From positions 1,869,604 through 1,933,603 of the forward strand of contig NZ_LR732816.1 in assembly GCF_902506205.1 (NCBI RefSeq): a stretch of DNA of 64,000 nucleotides. Direction: 5' to 3'. The stretch is from Brevundimonas sp. G8. GTDB taxonomy: Bacteria; Pseudomonadota; Alphaproteobacteria; Caulobacterales; Caulobacteraceae. Below the pieces are notes generated by a model, which was given only the letters and a program-made list of their open reading frames with translations, was not told the origin of the DNA and searched no databases. Each line of letters begins with the position of its first letter. The stretch's first letter is position 1. Positions 29,047 through 37,660 of the stretch are shown piece after piece. A program made the position numbers and the translations under genes.

Positions 29047-29982
29047 ATGCGGATCATGATGACGGGGGCGGCCTTGGCTTGCCTGACACTGGCGGCGTGC
29101 CAGCAGCCAGCGAACGAGCAGAAGCCCGGCGATCACGCCCCGCCGACGCCGCAGCAGACGGTCGCGGCCCCGGCGGAAAAGCCGGTCTATCGCTTCAAGA
29201 TCGGCGCGCTGGACGCCATCGCCCTGTTCGACGGCGAAAACCCCGTGCCGAACGACAACAAGGTGTTCGGCGTCGGCCTGAACCCCCAGGCGGTCGCAGC
29301 ACCCCTGACCGCCGCCGGCCAGCCAGCCGATCCGATCATGCTGGAAATCCACCCGCTGCTGGTCAGGAACGGCGACCGGACGATGCTGTTCGACACCGGC
29401 CTGGGCGAGGGCAAGGGTCAGTTGATGGACAGCCTGCAAAAGGCGGGCGTCGATCCGGCCTCCATCACCGACGTGCTGATCTCGCACGGCCACCCCGACC
29501 ATGTCGGCGGTCTGATCCGCGCCGGCGGCCTGGCCTTCCCCAATGCGGCGATCCGACTGTCGCAGGCGGAGTGGGCGTCAATGCGCGCCAATCCCGAACT
29601 CGCCGATCTGGTGCGGATCATCACGCCCAAGGTCCAGGCGTTCTCGCCGGGCGGAGAGGTCGCGCCGGGCGTCACGTCTCAGGATACGGCGGGCCACACG
29701 CCGGGCCACGTCGCCTATCTGATCGCCGACGGCCAGAACCAGCTGCTCTATACCGGCGACCTGATGCACCACTGGATCCTTTCGGTGGAGCATCCCGACT
29801 GGAAGGTCGGCTATGACGACGACCAAACGGCGGGCGAGAAGGCGCGGCTGGACGAGGTGACGGCGCTGCGTAACTCCGGCGCCCACATCTACGCCTATCA
29901 CTTCCCCTTCCCGGGTCTGGGCAAGATCGCCACGCGCGAGGGTCGGGCGATGTTCATCTCCGAGGCCCAGCCTTCAGAATAA
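29047..29982 (+). CDS. MBL-fold metallohydrolase, predicted lipoprotein
   Basis: The 311-residue product begins MRIMMTGAALACLTLAACQQP, a lipoprotein signal with the lipobox LAAC. A Pro-rich linker precedes the metallo-beta-lactamase fold. Metal ligands are in LISHGHPDHVGGL, DTAGHTPGHVAYL and LLYTGDLMHH, with a last His in YAYHFPFPG. The layout fits exported quorum-quenching-like or related hydrolases, but the substrate is not clear. ATG 29047 has GGAG about 8-9 bases upstream; ATG 29032 is in frame. Confidence 0.88.
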   Translation: MRIMMTGAALACLTLAACQQPANEQKPGDHAPPTPQQTVAAPAEKPVYRFKIGALDAIALFDGENPVPNDNKVFGVGLNPQAVAAPLTAAGQPADPIMLEIHPLLVRNGDRTMLFDTGLGEGKGQLMDSLQKAGVDPASITDVLISHGHPDHVGGLIRAGGLAFPNAAIRLSQAEWASMRANPELADLVRIITPKVQAFSPGGEVAPGVTSQDTAGHTPGHVAYLIADGQNQLLYTGDLMHHWILSVEHPDWKVGYDDDQTAGEKARLDEVTALRNSGAHIYAYHFPFPGLGKIATREGRAMFISEAQPSE

Positions 29983-30003
29983 GGGAAGGCCGCCAGATAG
30001 GGG

Positions 30004-30225
30004 TCAGACCCTCAGGTCCACGCCCTGCCGAACGCGCTCGTTCATGCGTTCGGCATGGTGTTGCCTGACCGCGCGGCGCTGGCGCAGCATCTCGTGGATG
30101 CCGTCGGCGAGGTCCAGCAGTTGATGATCGGTCAGGGGTTCGACCAGATCGACCAGTTGTTTTTTCAGGGTTTCCACTGCCTGATCGGACAGGCCAGTTT
30201 GAAAGCTTTTGGATTCAGTCTGCAT
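30004..30225 (-). CDS. Small hypothetical protein
   Basis: The 73-residue, charged and helical product reads FQTGLSDQAVETLKKQLVDLVEPLTDHQLLDLADGIHEMLRQRRAVRQHHAERM. A strong ribosome site (AAGGAGG, 6 bases before the ATG) shows that it is translated. No family recognised; it might be a small regulator or binding protein. It sits alone, divergent from rpsD. Confidence 0.6.
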   Translation of the reverse strand: MQTESKSFQTGLSDQAVETLKKQLVDLVEPLTDHQLLDLADGIHEMLRQRRAVRQHHAERMNERVRQGVDLRV

Positions 30226-30323
30226 TCCACTCCTCCTTGTCCTCGCGCAGTGTTCGGTTGCGTCAGATGAAGGGTGGAATCGGGTGATCGTTCCATTCCA
30301 TCGTGCTTAACGGCTCGTCCGGC

Positions 30324-30352
30324 TTGACTCTGCCAGCCCCTCTGGCCATAAG
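30324..30352 (+). promoter_or_regulatory. Candidate sigma-70 promoter for rpsD
   Basis: TTGACT (30324-30329) and CATAAG (30347-30352) are separated by 17 bases. The leader to the rpsD ATG at 30477 would be about 115 bases, long enough for the S4-type translational control known in some bacteria, but no such structure was confirmed. Confidence 0.4.
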
Positions 30353-30476
30353 CGCCGCCTTCTATGGATCCGTTTCGACGGAGCCGGGGATTGATGACGG
30401 AAGATGCGTGGACCGCCGTTGAGATCGCATTCCCAATCGAGGGGATGCCGGGCCGTATCGTTGAAAAGAGAATAGA

Positions 30477-31094
30477 ATGTCCAAGCGCCACAGCGCCAAA
30501 TACAAGATCGACCGCGCCATGGGTGAGAACCTGTGGGGCCGCGCCAAGTCGCCGGTCAACAAGCGTTCTTACGGTCCCGGTCAGCACGGTCAGCGTCGCA
30601 AGTCCAAGGTCTCGGACTTCGGTCTGCAACTGAAGGCCAAGCAGAAGCTGAAGGGCTACTACGGCAACATCACCGAGAAGCAGTTCGCCAAGACCTACGA
30701 CGAAGCCACGCGTCGCAAGGGCAACACCTCGGAAAACCTGATCGGTCTGCTGGAATCGCGTCTGGACGCCATCGTCTACCGCGCCAAGTTCGTCCCGACC
30801 GTCTGGGCCGCCCGTCAGTTCGTCAACCACGGCCACGTCCTGGTCAACGGCAAGAAGGTCGATATCGCCTCCTACCGCGTGAAGCCGGACGACGTCGTCA
30901 CGGTGAAGGAAAAGTCGCGCAGCATGGCTCTGGTGATCGAAGCCCAGACGTCGTCGGAACGCGACGTGCCGGATTACCTGGAGCTGTCGGACCGTTCGTT
31001 CTCGGCCCGCTACGTCCGCGTGCCGGAACTGTCGGACGTGCCCTACGCCGTGAAGATGGAACCGAACCTGGTCGTCGAATACTACGCTTCGTAA
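30477..31094 (+). CDS. rpsD: 30S ribosomal protein S4
   Basis: S4 binds 16S rRNA early in 30S assembly. The 205-residue product starts [38 protein letters not shown] and has the S4 RNA-binding region [48 protein letters not shown]. It ends LVVEYYAS. The zinc-binding Cys of some S4 proteins are absent. The gene stands alone, away from a ribosomal operon, as in other alphaproteobacteria. A terminator-like structure follows. Confidence 0.98.
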   Translation: MSKRHSAKYKIDRAMGENLWGRAKSPVNKRSYGPGQHGQRRKSKVSDFGLQLKAKQKLKGYYGNITEKQFAKTYDEATRRKGNTSENLIGLLESRLDAIVYRAKFVPTVWAARQFVNHGHVLVNGKKVDIASYRVKPDDVVTVKEKSRSMALVIEAQTSSERDVPDYLELSDRSFSARYVRVPELSDVPYAVKMEPNLVVEYYAS

Positions 31095-31156
31095 GCGCAG
31101 CTTTCTTCAAAGCGGCTATCGGCCTTCGGCCTACTTGAGCCGCTTTCTGGATTTCA

Positions 31157-31197
31157 GTTTGAAGGGCCTCGGATTCGTCCGGGGCCTTTCGTTTTTA
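31157..31197 (+). terminator. Intrinsic terminator after rpsD
   Basis: A GC-rich stem formed by AAGGGCCTCGGA and TCCGGGGCCTT around TTCG is followed by TTTCGTTTTT. The pairing is slightly imperfect. A second stem (AAGCGGCT..AGCCGCTT) lies just before it, at about 31116-31144. Confidence 0.7.
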
Positions 31198-31269
31198 CCC
31201 TGTTCCCTCCACGGGCGAACAGGCGCATTCTCGGCCCGTTCAGGCTTTGAGAGACAGGGGAGGTCGTCG

Positions 31270-31650
31270 GTGCGCGACTCCATCATCGGACGCTTGGCTT
31301 TGATCGCCGCCGCATCGGCGAGCCTTGCCGCCTGCGCCACCTCCAGCGAACCGACCGTCTCGACCCAGGGCATGCCCGGCGCGCTTGAGCCGATCCACGC
31401 CGCCGCCTTCACCAAGAACGAGGCCGTCTTCTGGGTCAGCTCCAACGGCTGCACCGACAAGAGCGACCTGATCCCCATCGTCAGCCTGCAGGGCGGCGCG
31501 GCCGTCATCACCCTGCGCCGCATCGACGAGGACAAGTGTAAGCAGGACCTGGTTCAGGGCGTCGAGCTGAAATGGTCGTTCGAGGAACTGGGCCTGCCGC
31601 CCGGCTCGCCCATCAGCGTCAACAACCCCTATCAGATGCCGCGCTCCTGA
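31270..31650 (+). CDS. Lipoprotein of the NGCT family, copy 1
   Basis: The 126-residue product starts at GTG 31270 with GGGGAGG 7 bases upstream. It begins MRDSIIGRLALIAAASASLAACATSS with the lipobox LAAC. The mature domain has FWVSSNGCTDKSDLIPIV, VITLRRIDEDKCKQDLVQGVELKWSFEELGLPPGSPISV. The two Cys are likely to form a disulfide. The same pattern of residues recurs in the lipoprotein at 35503, so they are paralogues. I know of no function for the family. Confidence 0.75.
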   Translation: MRDSIIGRLALIAAASASLAACATSSEPTVSTQGMPGALEPIHAAAFTKNEAVFWVSSNGCTDKSDLIPIVSLQGGAAVITLRRIDEDKCKQDLVQGVELKWSFEELGLPPGSPISVNNPYQMPRS

Positions 31651-31749
31651 TCCGTCCGCATAGGGATTGGTTAAGCCTGTTCGGGCGCGTCTGATTAAAT
31701 TTCATCGGTTACGAAGCCGGGCTGTCTTCTCCCACGGTCCGTAGCTTTC

Positions 31750-34110
31750 ATGCGCTTTTTCACCTGCCTGACCGACGACCATAACCTCTGGCTGGTCGGG
31801 CTCGCCGCCGGCCTGTGCCTGGTCGGCTCCATCATCACCTTCCGCCTCTATCGCCGGCTGCGCGCCGCGGAAAAGGGCACGCGCCTGGCCTGGGCCTTCA
31901 TGGGCGCCGTGGCGACGGGGGCGACGATCTGGTGCACCCATTTCGTGGCGATGATCGCCTATGAGCCGGGGACGAACATCAGCTACGAGCCGGTCCTGAC
32001 GGGCGTCTCCCTGGGCGTGGCCATCGCCGGCAGCGCCCTGGCCCTGTGGGTCGCCTCGCGAACCGTGCGCTTTTCGGCCGAGATCGGCGGCGTGCTGTTC
32101 GGCCTGACGGTGGTGGCGATGCACTATACCGGCATGGCGGCCTTTGCGACCGACGCGGTCATCCACTGGTCGACCGCCTATGTCGCCGCCTCCGTGGTCG
32201 GCGCCGTCCTGTTCGGGGGCTTTGCTTTCAACCGCGCACGGCGGGCGGGGCAGGTGCTTCCGGTCGCCCTGATGGTCCTGGGGATCGTCGCGCTGCACTT
32301 CACCGGCATGGCGGCCATGACCGTCATACCGCTCGCGCCCATGTCGGGAGACCTCGCCGCCGATCCCGCCAATGTCATCATGGCCTTCGCCGTCTCCGCC
32401 GTCGGGCTGATGATGCTGGGCACCGGCGTGGCCAGCCACGCCCTGGACATGCAGTCGCGGCTCCAGGCCAAGGCGCGTCTCGATCATCTGATCGAGGGCA
32501 GCGTAGACGGCATGGTGGTTGCTCAGGACGGCCTCATCCTGGCCGCCAACGCCGCCTTCGCCGACCTGGCCGGCGTGGCGCATGACGCCCTGGTGGGTGA
32601 GCCCCTGTCGCGCTGGCTGTCTCATACCGCTGACCTGACCATAGGCGGCCTGACCCAGTCCAAGCTGGCCGAAGCGGGTGGAGCCGAAATCCCAGTCGAG
32701 ATCGCTGTGCGCCGCGACGGGGGCCACGCCGTCGAAACCGATCTGATGATCTATGCCGTGCGTGACCTGCGCATGCGCCTGGCCCAGGAACGTCGCATCG
32801 CCCACCTGGCGCGCAACGACGGCCTGACCGGCCTGCCCAACCGCTCATCCTTCCTGGAATGGCTGACGCGCCAGACCTCGGACCTCAACGCCCCGACCAA
32901 GGTCGCCCTGCTGGCCATGGACCTGGACCGGTTCAAGGAGGTCAACGACGTCCACGGCCACGCCGCCGGCGACCAGTTGCTGATCCAGATCGCCGAACGG
33001 ATGCGGGCCTGCCTGCGTCATGACGAGTTCGTGGCTCGCCTGGGCGGAGACGAGTTCGTCGCCGTCATGCCGATCCGCCACCGCGACGACGCCCTGGACC
33101 TGGTGGCGCGCCTGCGCGACGCCGTCACAGAACCCGTCATTCTGGACCATGCCGAGGTCGCTTGCGGCCTCAGCACCGGCATCGCGATCTGGCCCGACGA
33201 CGCCCACGATCCGTCCGCCCTGATCAACGACGCGGACCTGGCCATGTACCGCGCCAAGGCCTCGCTGGGGACCGATGTCTGCTTCTACGAGGAAGAGATG
33301 GATGAGGCGGTGCGCACGCGCCGTCGCATGGCCCAGCAGATGCGCGAGGCCCTGGACCAGGGTCAGTTCAGCCTGAACTGGCAGCTTCAGGCCGCCGTCG
33401 ATACGGGCGACATCACCGGCTATGAGGTTCTGCTGCGCTGGATCCAGCCGGACGGGACCTTCATCTCGCCGGCCGACTTCATCCCCCTGGCCGAAGAGAA
33501 CGGCCTGATCCTGCCGATCGGGGAATGGGTGCTGCGCACCGCCTGCGCCGAGGCCGCAAAATGGGCCGAGCCGCACAAGATCGCCGTCAACCTGTCGCCG
33601 GTCCAGCTGGGCCACGTCGATCTGCCGCGTCTGGTGCATCAGGTCCTGGTGGAGACCGGCCTGTCGCCCTCGCGTCTGGAGCTGGAGATCACCGAGACGG
33701 CCATGATCACCGACATGGAGCGCACGACCCACGTGCTGCGCCAGCTGAAGCTCTTGGGCGTCTCCATCGCCATGGACGACTTCGGCACCGGCTATTCGTC
33801 CCTGTCGACCTTGCGCGCCTTCCCGTTCGACAAGATCAAGCTGGACCGCTCCTTCATGTCGGAGCTGGACGGCGGACCGCAATCCGCCGCCATCATCCGC
33901 GCCGTGCTGGCCCTGGGCGAAAGCCTGGAGATCCCGGTCCTGGCCGAGGGTGTCGAGACGCTGGAGCAACTGACCTTCCTGCGCGACCAAGGCTGCGACG
34001 AGGTTCAGGGCTATCTGCTGGGCCGTCCGCAAAAGACGGCCGAGGGCCATATCCAGCAGGCTGCCCGCGTCCTGTGGGATGGCGCACCACCGCTGGAAGA
34101 CGCCGCCTGA
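31750..34110 (+). CDS. MHYT-PAS-GGDEF-EAL signalling protein (cyclic di-GMP)
   Basis: The 786-residue product has an N-terminal seven-helix MHYT sensor domain with repeated motifs WCTHFVAMI, AMHYTGMAAF and ALHFTGMAAM, proposed to bind copper. A PAS domain (about 235-340), a GGDEF domain (RLGGDEFVAVM, intact) and an EAL domain (YEVLLRWIQPDG, so EVL instead of EAL, with NLSPVQ, ETAMITD and DDFGTGYSS) follow. It could make and/or break cyclic di-GMP at the inner membrane. The I-site position reads RxxE rather than RxxD, so feedback inhibition may be lost. It is a single gene. Confidence 0.95.
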   Translation: MRFFTCLTDDHNLWLVGLAAGLCLVGSIITFRLYRRLRAAEKGTRLAWAFMGAVATGATIWCTHFVAMIAYEPGTNISYEPVLTGVSLGVAIAGSALALWVASRTVRFSAEIGGVLFGLTVVAMHYTGMAAFATDAVIHWSTAYVAASVVGAVLFGGFAFNRARRAGQVLPVALMVLGIVALHFTGMAAMTVIPLAPMSGDLAADPANVIMAFAVSAVGLMMLGTGVASHALDMQSRLQAKARLDHLIEGSVDGMVVAQDGLILAANAAFADLAGVAHDALVGEPLSRWLSHTADLTIGGLTQSKLAEAGGAEIPVEIAVRRDGGHAVETDLMIYAVRDLRMRLAQERRIAHLARNDGLTGLPNRSSFLEWLTRQTSDLNAPTKVALLAMDLDRFKEVNDVHGHAAGDQLLIQIAERMRACLRHDEFVARLGGDEFVAVMPIRHRDDALDLVARLRDAVTEPVILDHAEVACGLSTGIAIWPDDAHDPSALINDADLAMYRAKASLGTDVCFYEEEMDEAVRTRRRMAQQMREALDQGQFSLNWQLQAAVDTGDITGYEVLLRWIQPDGTFISPADFIPLAEENGLILPIGEWVLRTACAEAAKWAEPHKIAVNLSPVQLGHVDLPRLVHQVLVETGLSPSRLELEITETAMITDMERTTHVLRQLKLLGVSIAMDDFGTGYSSLSTLRAFPFDKIKLDRSFMSELDGGPQSAAIIRAVLALGESLEIPVLAEGVETLEQLTFLRDQGCDEVQGYLLGRPQKTAEGHIQQAARVLWDGAPPLEDAA

Positions 34111-34117
34111 TCAGGCC

Positions 34118-35224
34118 TTACGCGTCGGCCTTGCCGTATCCGGGCCAGGTCGTCTTGCCCGCCCGCGCATACTGCGGCGGCAGGTTCTCGTCCTCGCCCA
34201 GGACGACCGCCGCATGGTGCGCCCAGTTGGGATCGTCCAGCGCAGCACGGGCGATGGCGATCAGGTCCGCCTGACGCGAGGCCACGATGTCCTCGGCCTG
34301 CTGCGGATCGAAGATCATGCCCACGGCCATGACGCTGGCGTCCGGCGTCGCGGCCTTCACGGCCTGTGCGAACCGCAGCTGATAACCCGGCTCGGCGCCC
34401 GGAATGTCGGCGCGCGCGACATTGCCGCCCGACGTCAGGTGCAGATAGTCATAGCCCATGTCGTGCAGGGCCTGACCGAAGGCCGTCACCTCGTCCAGGG
34501 CGATGCCGCCCTCGACCCAGTCCGAGCCATTGAACCGCACGCCCAGCGCCTTGGTCCGAGGCCAGGCGTCGCGCAGGGCCTGGGCCACACGCAAGGGGAA
34601 GCGCGCCCGGTTCTCATACTCACCGCCGAAATCATCGGTGCGGTGATTGGACAGGGGCGACAGGAACTGGGTCAGCAGATAGCCGTGGGCGGCGTGCAGC
34701 TCGACTAGGTCGAACCCAGCCCGGTCCGCCCGGCGCGCGGCATCCTCGAAGGCGGCGACGACGCGGTCCATGTCGCCTTCCGTCATCGCGGTCGGGGTAT
34801 GCCAGTCGTCCTTGAAGGCGGCGGCTGAGGCGCTGAACGTCTCCCAAGCGCCCTCGTCGGCGCCCAGGGCGCGACCGCCCTTCCACGGCGCGCTGGTCGA
34901 GGCCTTGCGTCCGGCGTGGCCCAGCTGAACGCCGATGGGCGTGTCGCTGTAGGTGCGGATGTCGGTGATGATCCGGGCGAAGGCGGCTTCCTGGGCGTCG
35001 TTCCACAGGCCGGTGTCGTCCGGCGTGATGCGGCCCGCCGCCTCGACCCCCGTCGCCTCGACGATGACCAGGCCTGCGCCCGAGATCGCCAGCTTGCCTA
35101 GGTGCTGCACGTGCCAGGGCTGGGGCACGCCATCGACGGCCGAATACTGGCACATCGGGGCGATGACGACGCGGTTCTTCAGCGTCAAGGGGCCCACGGC
35201 GCGGGGCGAGAACAGCAGGCTCAT
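34118..35224 (-). CDS. NADH:flavin oxidoreductase, Old Yellow Enzyme (YqjM-like)
   Basis: The 368-residue FMN protein reduces activated C=C bonds with NAD(P)H. It begins MSLLFSPRAVGPLTLKNRVVIAPMCQYSAVDG, where the Cys is the redox-sensing residue of YqjM-type enzymes. FMN and substrate residues are in QLGHAGRKAS and FDLVELHAAHGYLLTQFLSPLSNHRTDDFGG, then IAIARAALDDPNW. The stop is 8 bases from that of the signalling protein on the other strand. I placed the start at 35224, where the family sequence begins; the frame is open to 35302. Confidence 0.95.
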   Translation of the reverse strand: MSLLFSPRAVGPLTLKNRVVIAPMCQYSAVDGVPQPWHVQHLGKLAISGAGLVIVEATGVEAAGRITPDDTGLWNDAQEAAFARIITDIRTYSDTPIGVQLGHAGRKASTSAPWKGGRALGADEGAWETFSASAAAFKDDWHTPTAMTEGDMDRVVAAFEDAARRADRAGFDLVELHAAHGYLLTQFLSPLSNHRTDDFGGEYENRARFPLRVAQALRDAWPRTKALGVRFNGSDWVEGGIALDEVTAFGQALHDMGYDYLHLTSGGNVARADIPGAEPGYQLRFAQAVKAATPDASVMAVGMIFDPQQAEDIVASRQADLIAIARAALDDPNWAHHAAVVLGEDENLPPQYARAGKTTWPGYGKADA

Positions 35225-35386
35225 GAAAGGCGATCCGAAGGGAAGGGGGGAGGGACTGTAGCTATGGCGGTTGCGGTCACGTTCAACCCCGACCCTTTCC
35301 AATTGTTCATCCAGCTTGCCGATTATTCACGTGTGCAGAGCCGGCCCTCGCGGCACATAGGGTCAAGCTTTCAAAGGGGAACCCAA

Positions 35387-35503
35387 ATGCTTCGTCTCGC
35401 TCTCGCCATCGCCATTGCCGCCCCGCTGCTGTCGGGCTGCATCATCGTCTCGACCGAAAAGCCGACCACGCGGGTCATCACAGCCCCGGCCTCGGGTCAG
35501 TGA
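35387..35503 (+). CDS. 38-residue lipoprotein
   Basis: The product is MLRLALAIAIAAPLLSGC followed by IIVSTEKPTTRVITAPASGQ. The lipobox LSGC gives a mature peptide of about 21 residues. AAGGGGA lies about 8 bases upstream. Its TGA overlaps the start of the next lipoprotein (TGATG), a sign of translational coupling. It resembles entericidin-like small lipoproteins in size only. Confidence 0.65.
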   Translation: MLRLALAIAIAAPLLSGCIIVSTEKPTTRVITAPASGQ

Positions 35504-35883
35504 TGCGCGGCTTCGTGAAGGGTCTGGCGGTTGCGGCCCTGGTCGCGCCGCTGCTGTCGGCCTGCGTCATCTATGACAGCGATGCGGGCGAGAACGTCTC
35601 GGTCAATGTCACGCGCAACGACGCCCCGCCGGCCGAGGCCATTCGCGAGGCCCGCTTTGCAGACGGCGCCCTGATCGCGCGGGTCGATTCCAACGGCTGC
35701 ACCCAGGCGTCGGATTTCGAGCTGTCGGTGTCCGAAAACACCCCGACCGAGATCACCCTGCGTCGCACCAAGCCCGATCTGTGCAAGGCCCTGGTCCCGA
35801 ACGGCGTCGAACTGCGCTGGACTTACGCCGATCTCGGGCTGGAGCCCGGAACCCCGGCGCGGATCCTCAATGCGTTGAAGTAG
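35503..35883 (+). CDS. Lipoprotein of the NGCT family, copy 2
   Basis: The 126-residue product begins MRGFVKGLAVAALVAPLLSACVIYDSD, with lipobox LSAC. The mature domain has ALIARVDSNGCTQASDFELSV, ITLRRTKPDLCKALVPNGVELRWTYADLGLEPGTPARI. This aligns with the lipoprotein at 31270. ATG 35503 shares a base with the stop of the 38-residue lipoprotein; GTG 35500 is also in frame. Its 3' end overlaps the end of the thioesterase gene on the other strand by 17 bases. Function unknown. Confidence 0.75.
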   Translation: MRGFVKGLAVAALVAPLLSACVIYDSDAGENVSVNVTRNDAPPAEAIREARFADGALIARVDSNGCTQASDFELSVSENTPTEITLRRTKPDLCKALVPNGVELRWTYADLGLEPGTPARILNALK

Positions 35884-36307
35884 GCGTCTCGAACACCGCC
35901 AGCATCGTGGGCGGAATGCGCTGGGGCCTCAGGGTCTTGGCGTCGACCAGCACCCATTCGGTGACGCCCTGGGCGCAGACGCGACCCTGGGCGTCCTCGA
36001 TGCGGACATAGCGCGTGAAGCGCGGCCCCTGCGGATCGCCGACCCAGGTGCGCGCGACCACGCCTTGGGCGCCCGGTTCGATGCCGCGCAGATAGTCGAT
36101 CTCGTGCCGGGTCGCGACCCACGACCATTTCGCCCGCGTCTCATCGTCGAAGCGCGCGTTCCAGTGGGCCGTGCCGGCGTCCTGAAGCCAGCCGACATAG
36201 ACGACGTTGTTGACGTGTCCATTGCCGTCGATGTGCTCGGGCCGCACGTCCAGCGGCACGACGAAGACCTCGCGGTCCTCGCGCGGCGTCAGCGTCTTGC
36301 GGGCCAT
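35867..36307 (-). CDS. Acyl-CoA thioesterase (4HBT hot-dog fold)
   Basis: The 146-residue product has the hot-dog signature DVRPEHIDGNGHVNNVVYVGWLQDAG, where Asp/His/Asn form the active-site region, and RHEIDYLRGIEPGAQGVVARTWVG later. Such enzymes hydrolyse acyl-CoA thioesters. The ATG overlaps the grxD stop by one base, so it is the last gene of the bolA-AKR-grxD-thioesterase operon. The physiological substrate is unknown. Confidence 0.9.
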   Translation of the reverse strand: MARKTLTPREDREVFVVPLDVRPEHIDGNGHVNNVVYVGWLQDAGTAHWNARFDDETRAKWSWVATRHEIDYLRGIEPGAQGVVARTWVGDPQGPRFTRYVRIEDAQGRVCAQGVTEWVLVDAKTLRPQRIPPTMLAVFETPTSTH

Positions 36308-36660
36308 CAGGCCTCGCCGAGCGGAACGCCCTTCTCGACCATCAGGGCCTGAAGCTCGCCGGCCTGGAACATCTCGCGGATGATGTCCGACCCGCCGACG
36401 AATTCGCCCTTCACATAGAGTTGCGGGATGGTGGGCCAGTCGGTGAAGCTCTTGATGCCTTCGCGCAGGGCCTCGTCCTGCAACACGTCCACGCCCACGA
36501 AGGCGGCGCCGACATGGTCCAGGATCTGCACCGCCAGCGACGAGAAGCCACAGCGCGGCTGGTCGGGCGTGCCCTTCATGAACAGCACGACGTCGTTTTG
36601 GGCGACGGTTTCGCCGATGAAGGCGTGGGCGGGATCGGCGGCTTGAACGGTGTCGGTCAC
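36307..36660 (-). CDS. grxD: Monothiol glutaredoxin (Grx4/GrxD family)
   Basis: Monothiol glutaredoxins carry [2Fe-2S] clusters, usually together with BolA-family proteins. The 117-residue product has the CGFS active site (FMKGTPDQPRCGFSSLAVQIL), WPTIPQLYVKGEFVGGSDI with the cis-Pro, and the glutathione-binding GGSD. It starts at GTG 36660. The bolA-like gene lies two genes upstream in the same operon, which fits cluster trafficking. Confidence 0.96.
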   Translation of the reverse strand: MTDTVQAADPAHAFIGETVAQNDVVLFMKGTPDQPRCGFSSLAVQILDHVGAAFVGVDVLQDEALREGIKSFTDWPTIPQLYVKGEFVGGSDIIREMFQAGELQALMVEKGVPLGEA

Positions 36661-36753
36661 GGGATAGGCCTTTCGTGAAGCCCGTCAGCTAGGGAGCCAA
36701 GGGCGCGCGGTCAAGGCGTCCGCGACGATCGGCATGCCGCGCGTCGCTTGTCG

Positions 36754-37656
36754 TCAGGCAGCGACGCTGGCGACCACGCGCGCCATTTCGATCTGGGCCG
36801 CGAGGCCCGGCGGCATGTCTCGCTCGGGCGCCGCCGCCAATGTCGCCAGCCGGTCGGTGTCGGTGGCGTTGACGATCACGCTGGACACCGTCGGATCGGT
36901 CAGGACGTAGGCCAGGCAGATCGCCTCGGCGGTCCAGTTCTGCGTGCGATACAGGAAGCCGAAGGCGTCCTTTTGCGGCGTATCGGCCGGACGCTTCTGG
37001 GCGCCGATGCCGAACAGGCCCTTCTTGAAGATCGGCGCGATACGTGGACCGGAGCGGCGATCCTTGAAGAAGTCATAGGCGAAGACCGCCATGTCCTGCT
37101 CCCGCGCCGCCCGGATGCGGTTACGGACCCGCCAGTCTGCATTGATGTCGAACGGCGTCAGCAGGGCGTCGAACGCGCCGGTCGAGACATAGGCGTCCAT
37201 CACATCGCCGCCGCCCGCGATGCCCAGCAGCTTGATCCGGCCGGTCGCCCGCATGGCCTTCAGCGCGCTCAGCGACGACTGGGCCAGTTCCGCCTCGCCC
37301 GGCTCGTGCAGCACCGCCACGTCGATCCAGCCCAGCCCCGAGAAGTGCAGCGCCCGGTCGATGGCGGCGGTCATGCCCTGGGCGGAAAAGTCCCGTTCGC
37401 TCTCGCGCCCGTCGCCGGCCCCCAGGGTCAGGCTGACGTAGACCAGCTTGCGATCCACATGCGACAGCGCCTCGCCCAGCACCTCGGCGGCCACCGGATC
37501 GGCGTTCTCCAGCCGATAGCTGTTCACGCCGGCTTCCAACGCCGAATACAGCAGGTCCAGGCCGGCCTCACGCCCCCGCTTCAACGCCTCGGCGCCGAAG
37601 CTGAGCGTCAGGTTCGAAATCGCGGAGCCTGAAACGCCGAAGGGGCGATAGCGCAT
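36754..37656 (-). CDS. Aldo/keto reductase family protein with altered catalytic residues
   Basis: The 300-residue product has the overall aldo/keto reductase barrel: MRYRPFGVSGSAISNLTLSFGA, VLGEALSHVDRKLVYVSLTLG, GWIDVAVLHEPGE, GRIKLLGIAG, RVRNRIRAAREQDMAVFAYDFF. Where the family usually has D-T-A-x-x-Y-G, this protein reads YRLENAD, so the catalytic Asp and Tyr seem to be lost, and the strand that normally ends in the catalytic Lys reads VSLTLG. The His in VLHEP is kept. GGAGG lies 9 bases before ATG 37656. It is 4 bases downstream of bolA and 93 upstream of grxD. Enzyme activity is doubtful. Confidence 0.8.
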   Translation of the reverse strand: MRYRPFGVSGSAISNLTLSFGAEALKRGREAGLDLLYSALEAGVNSYRLENADPVAAEVLGEALSHVDRKLVYVSLTLGAGDGRESERDFSAQGMTAAIDRALHFSGLGWIDVAVLHEPGEAELAQSSLSALKAMRATGRIKLLGIAGGGDVMDAYVSTGAFDALLTPFDINADWRVRNRIRAAREQDMAVFAYDFFKDRRSGPRIAPIFKKGLFGIGAQKRPADTPQKDAFGFLYRTQNWTAEAICLAYVLTDPTVSSVIVNATDTDRLATLAAAPERDMPPGLAAQIEMARVVASVAA

Positions 37657-37660
37657 GGGG

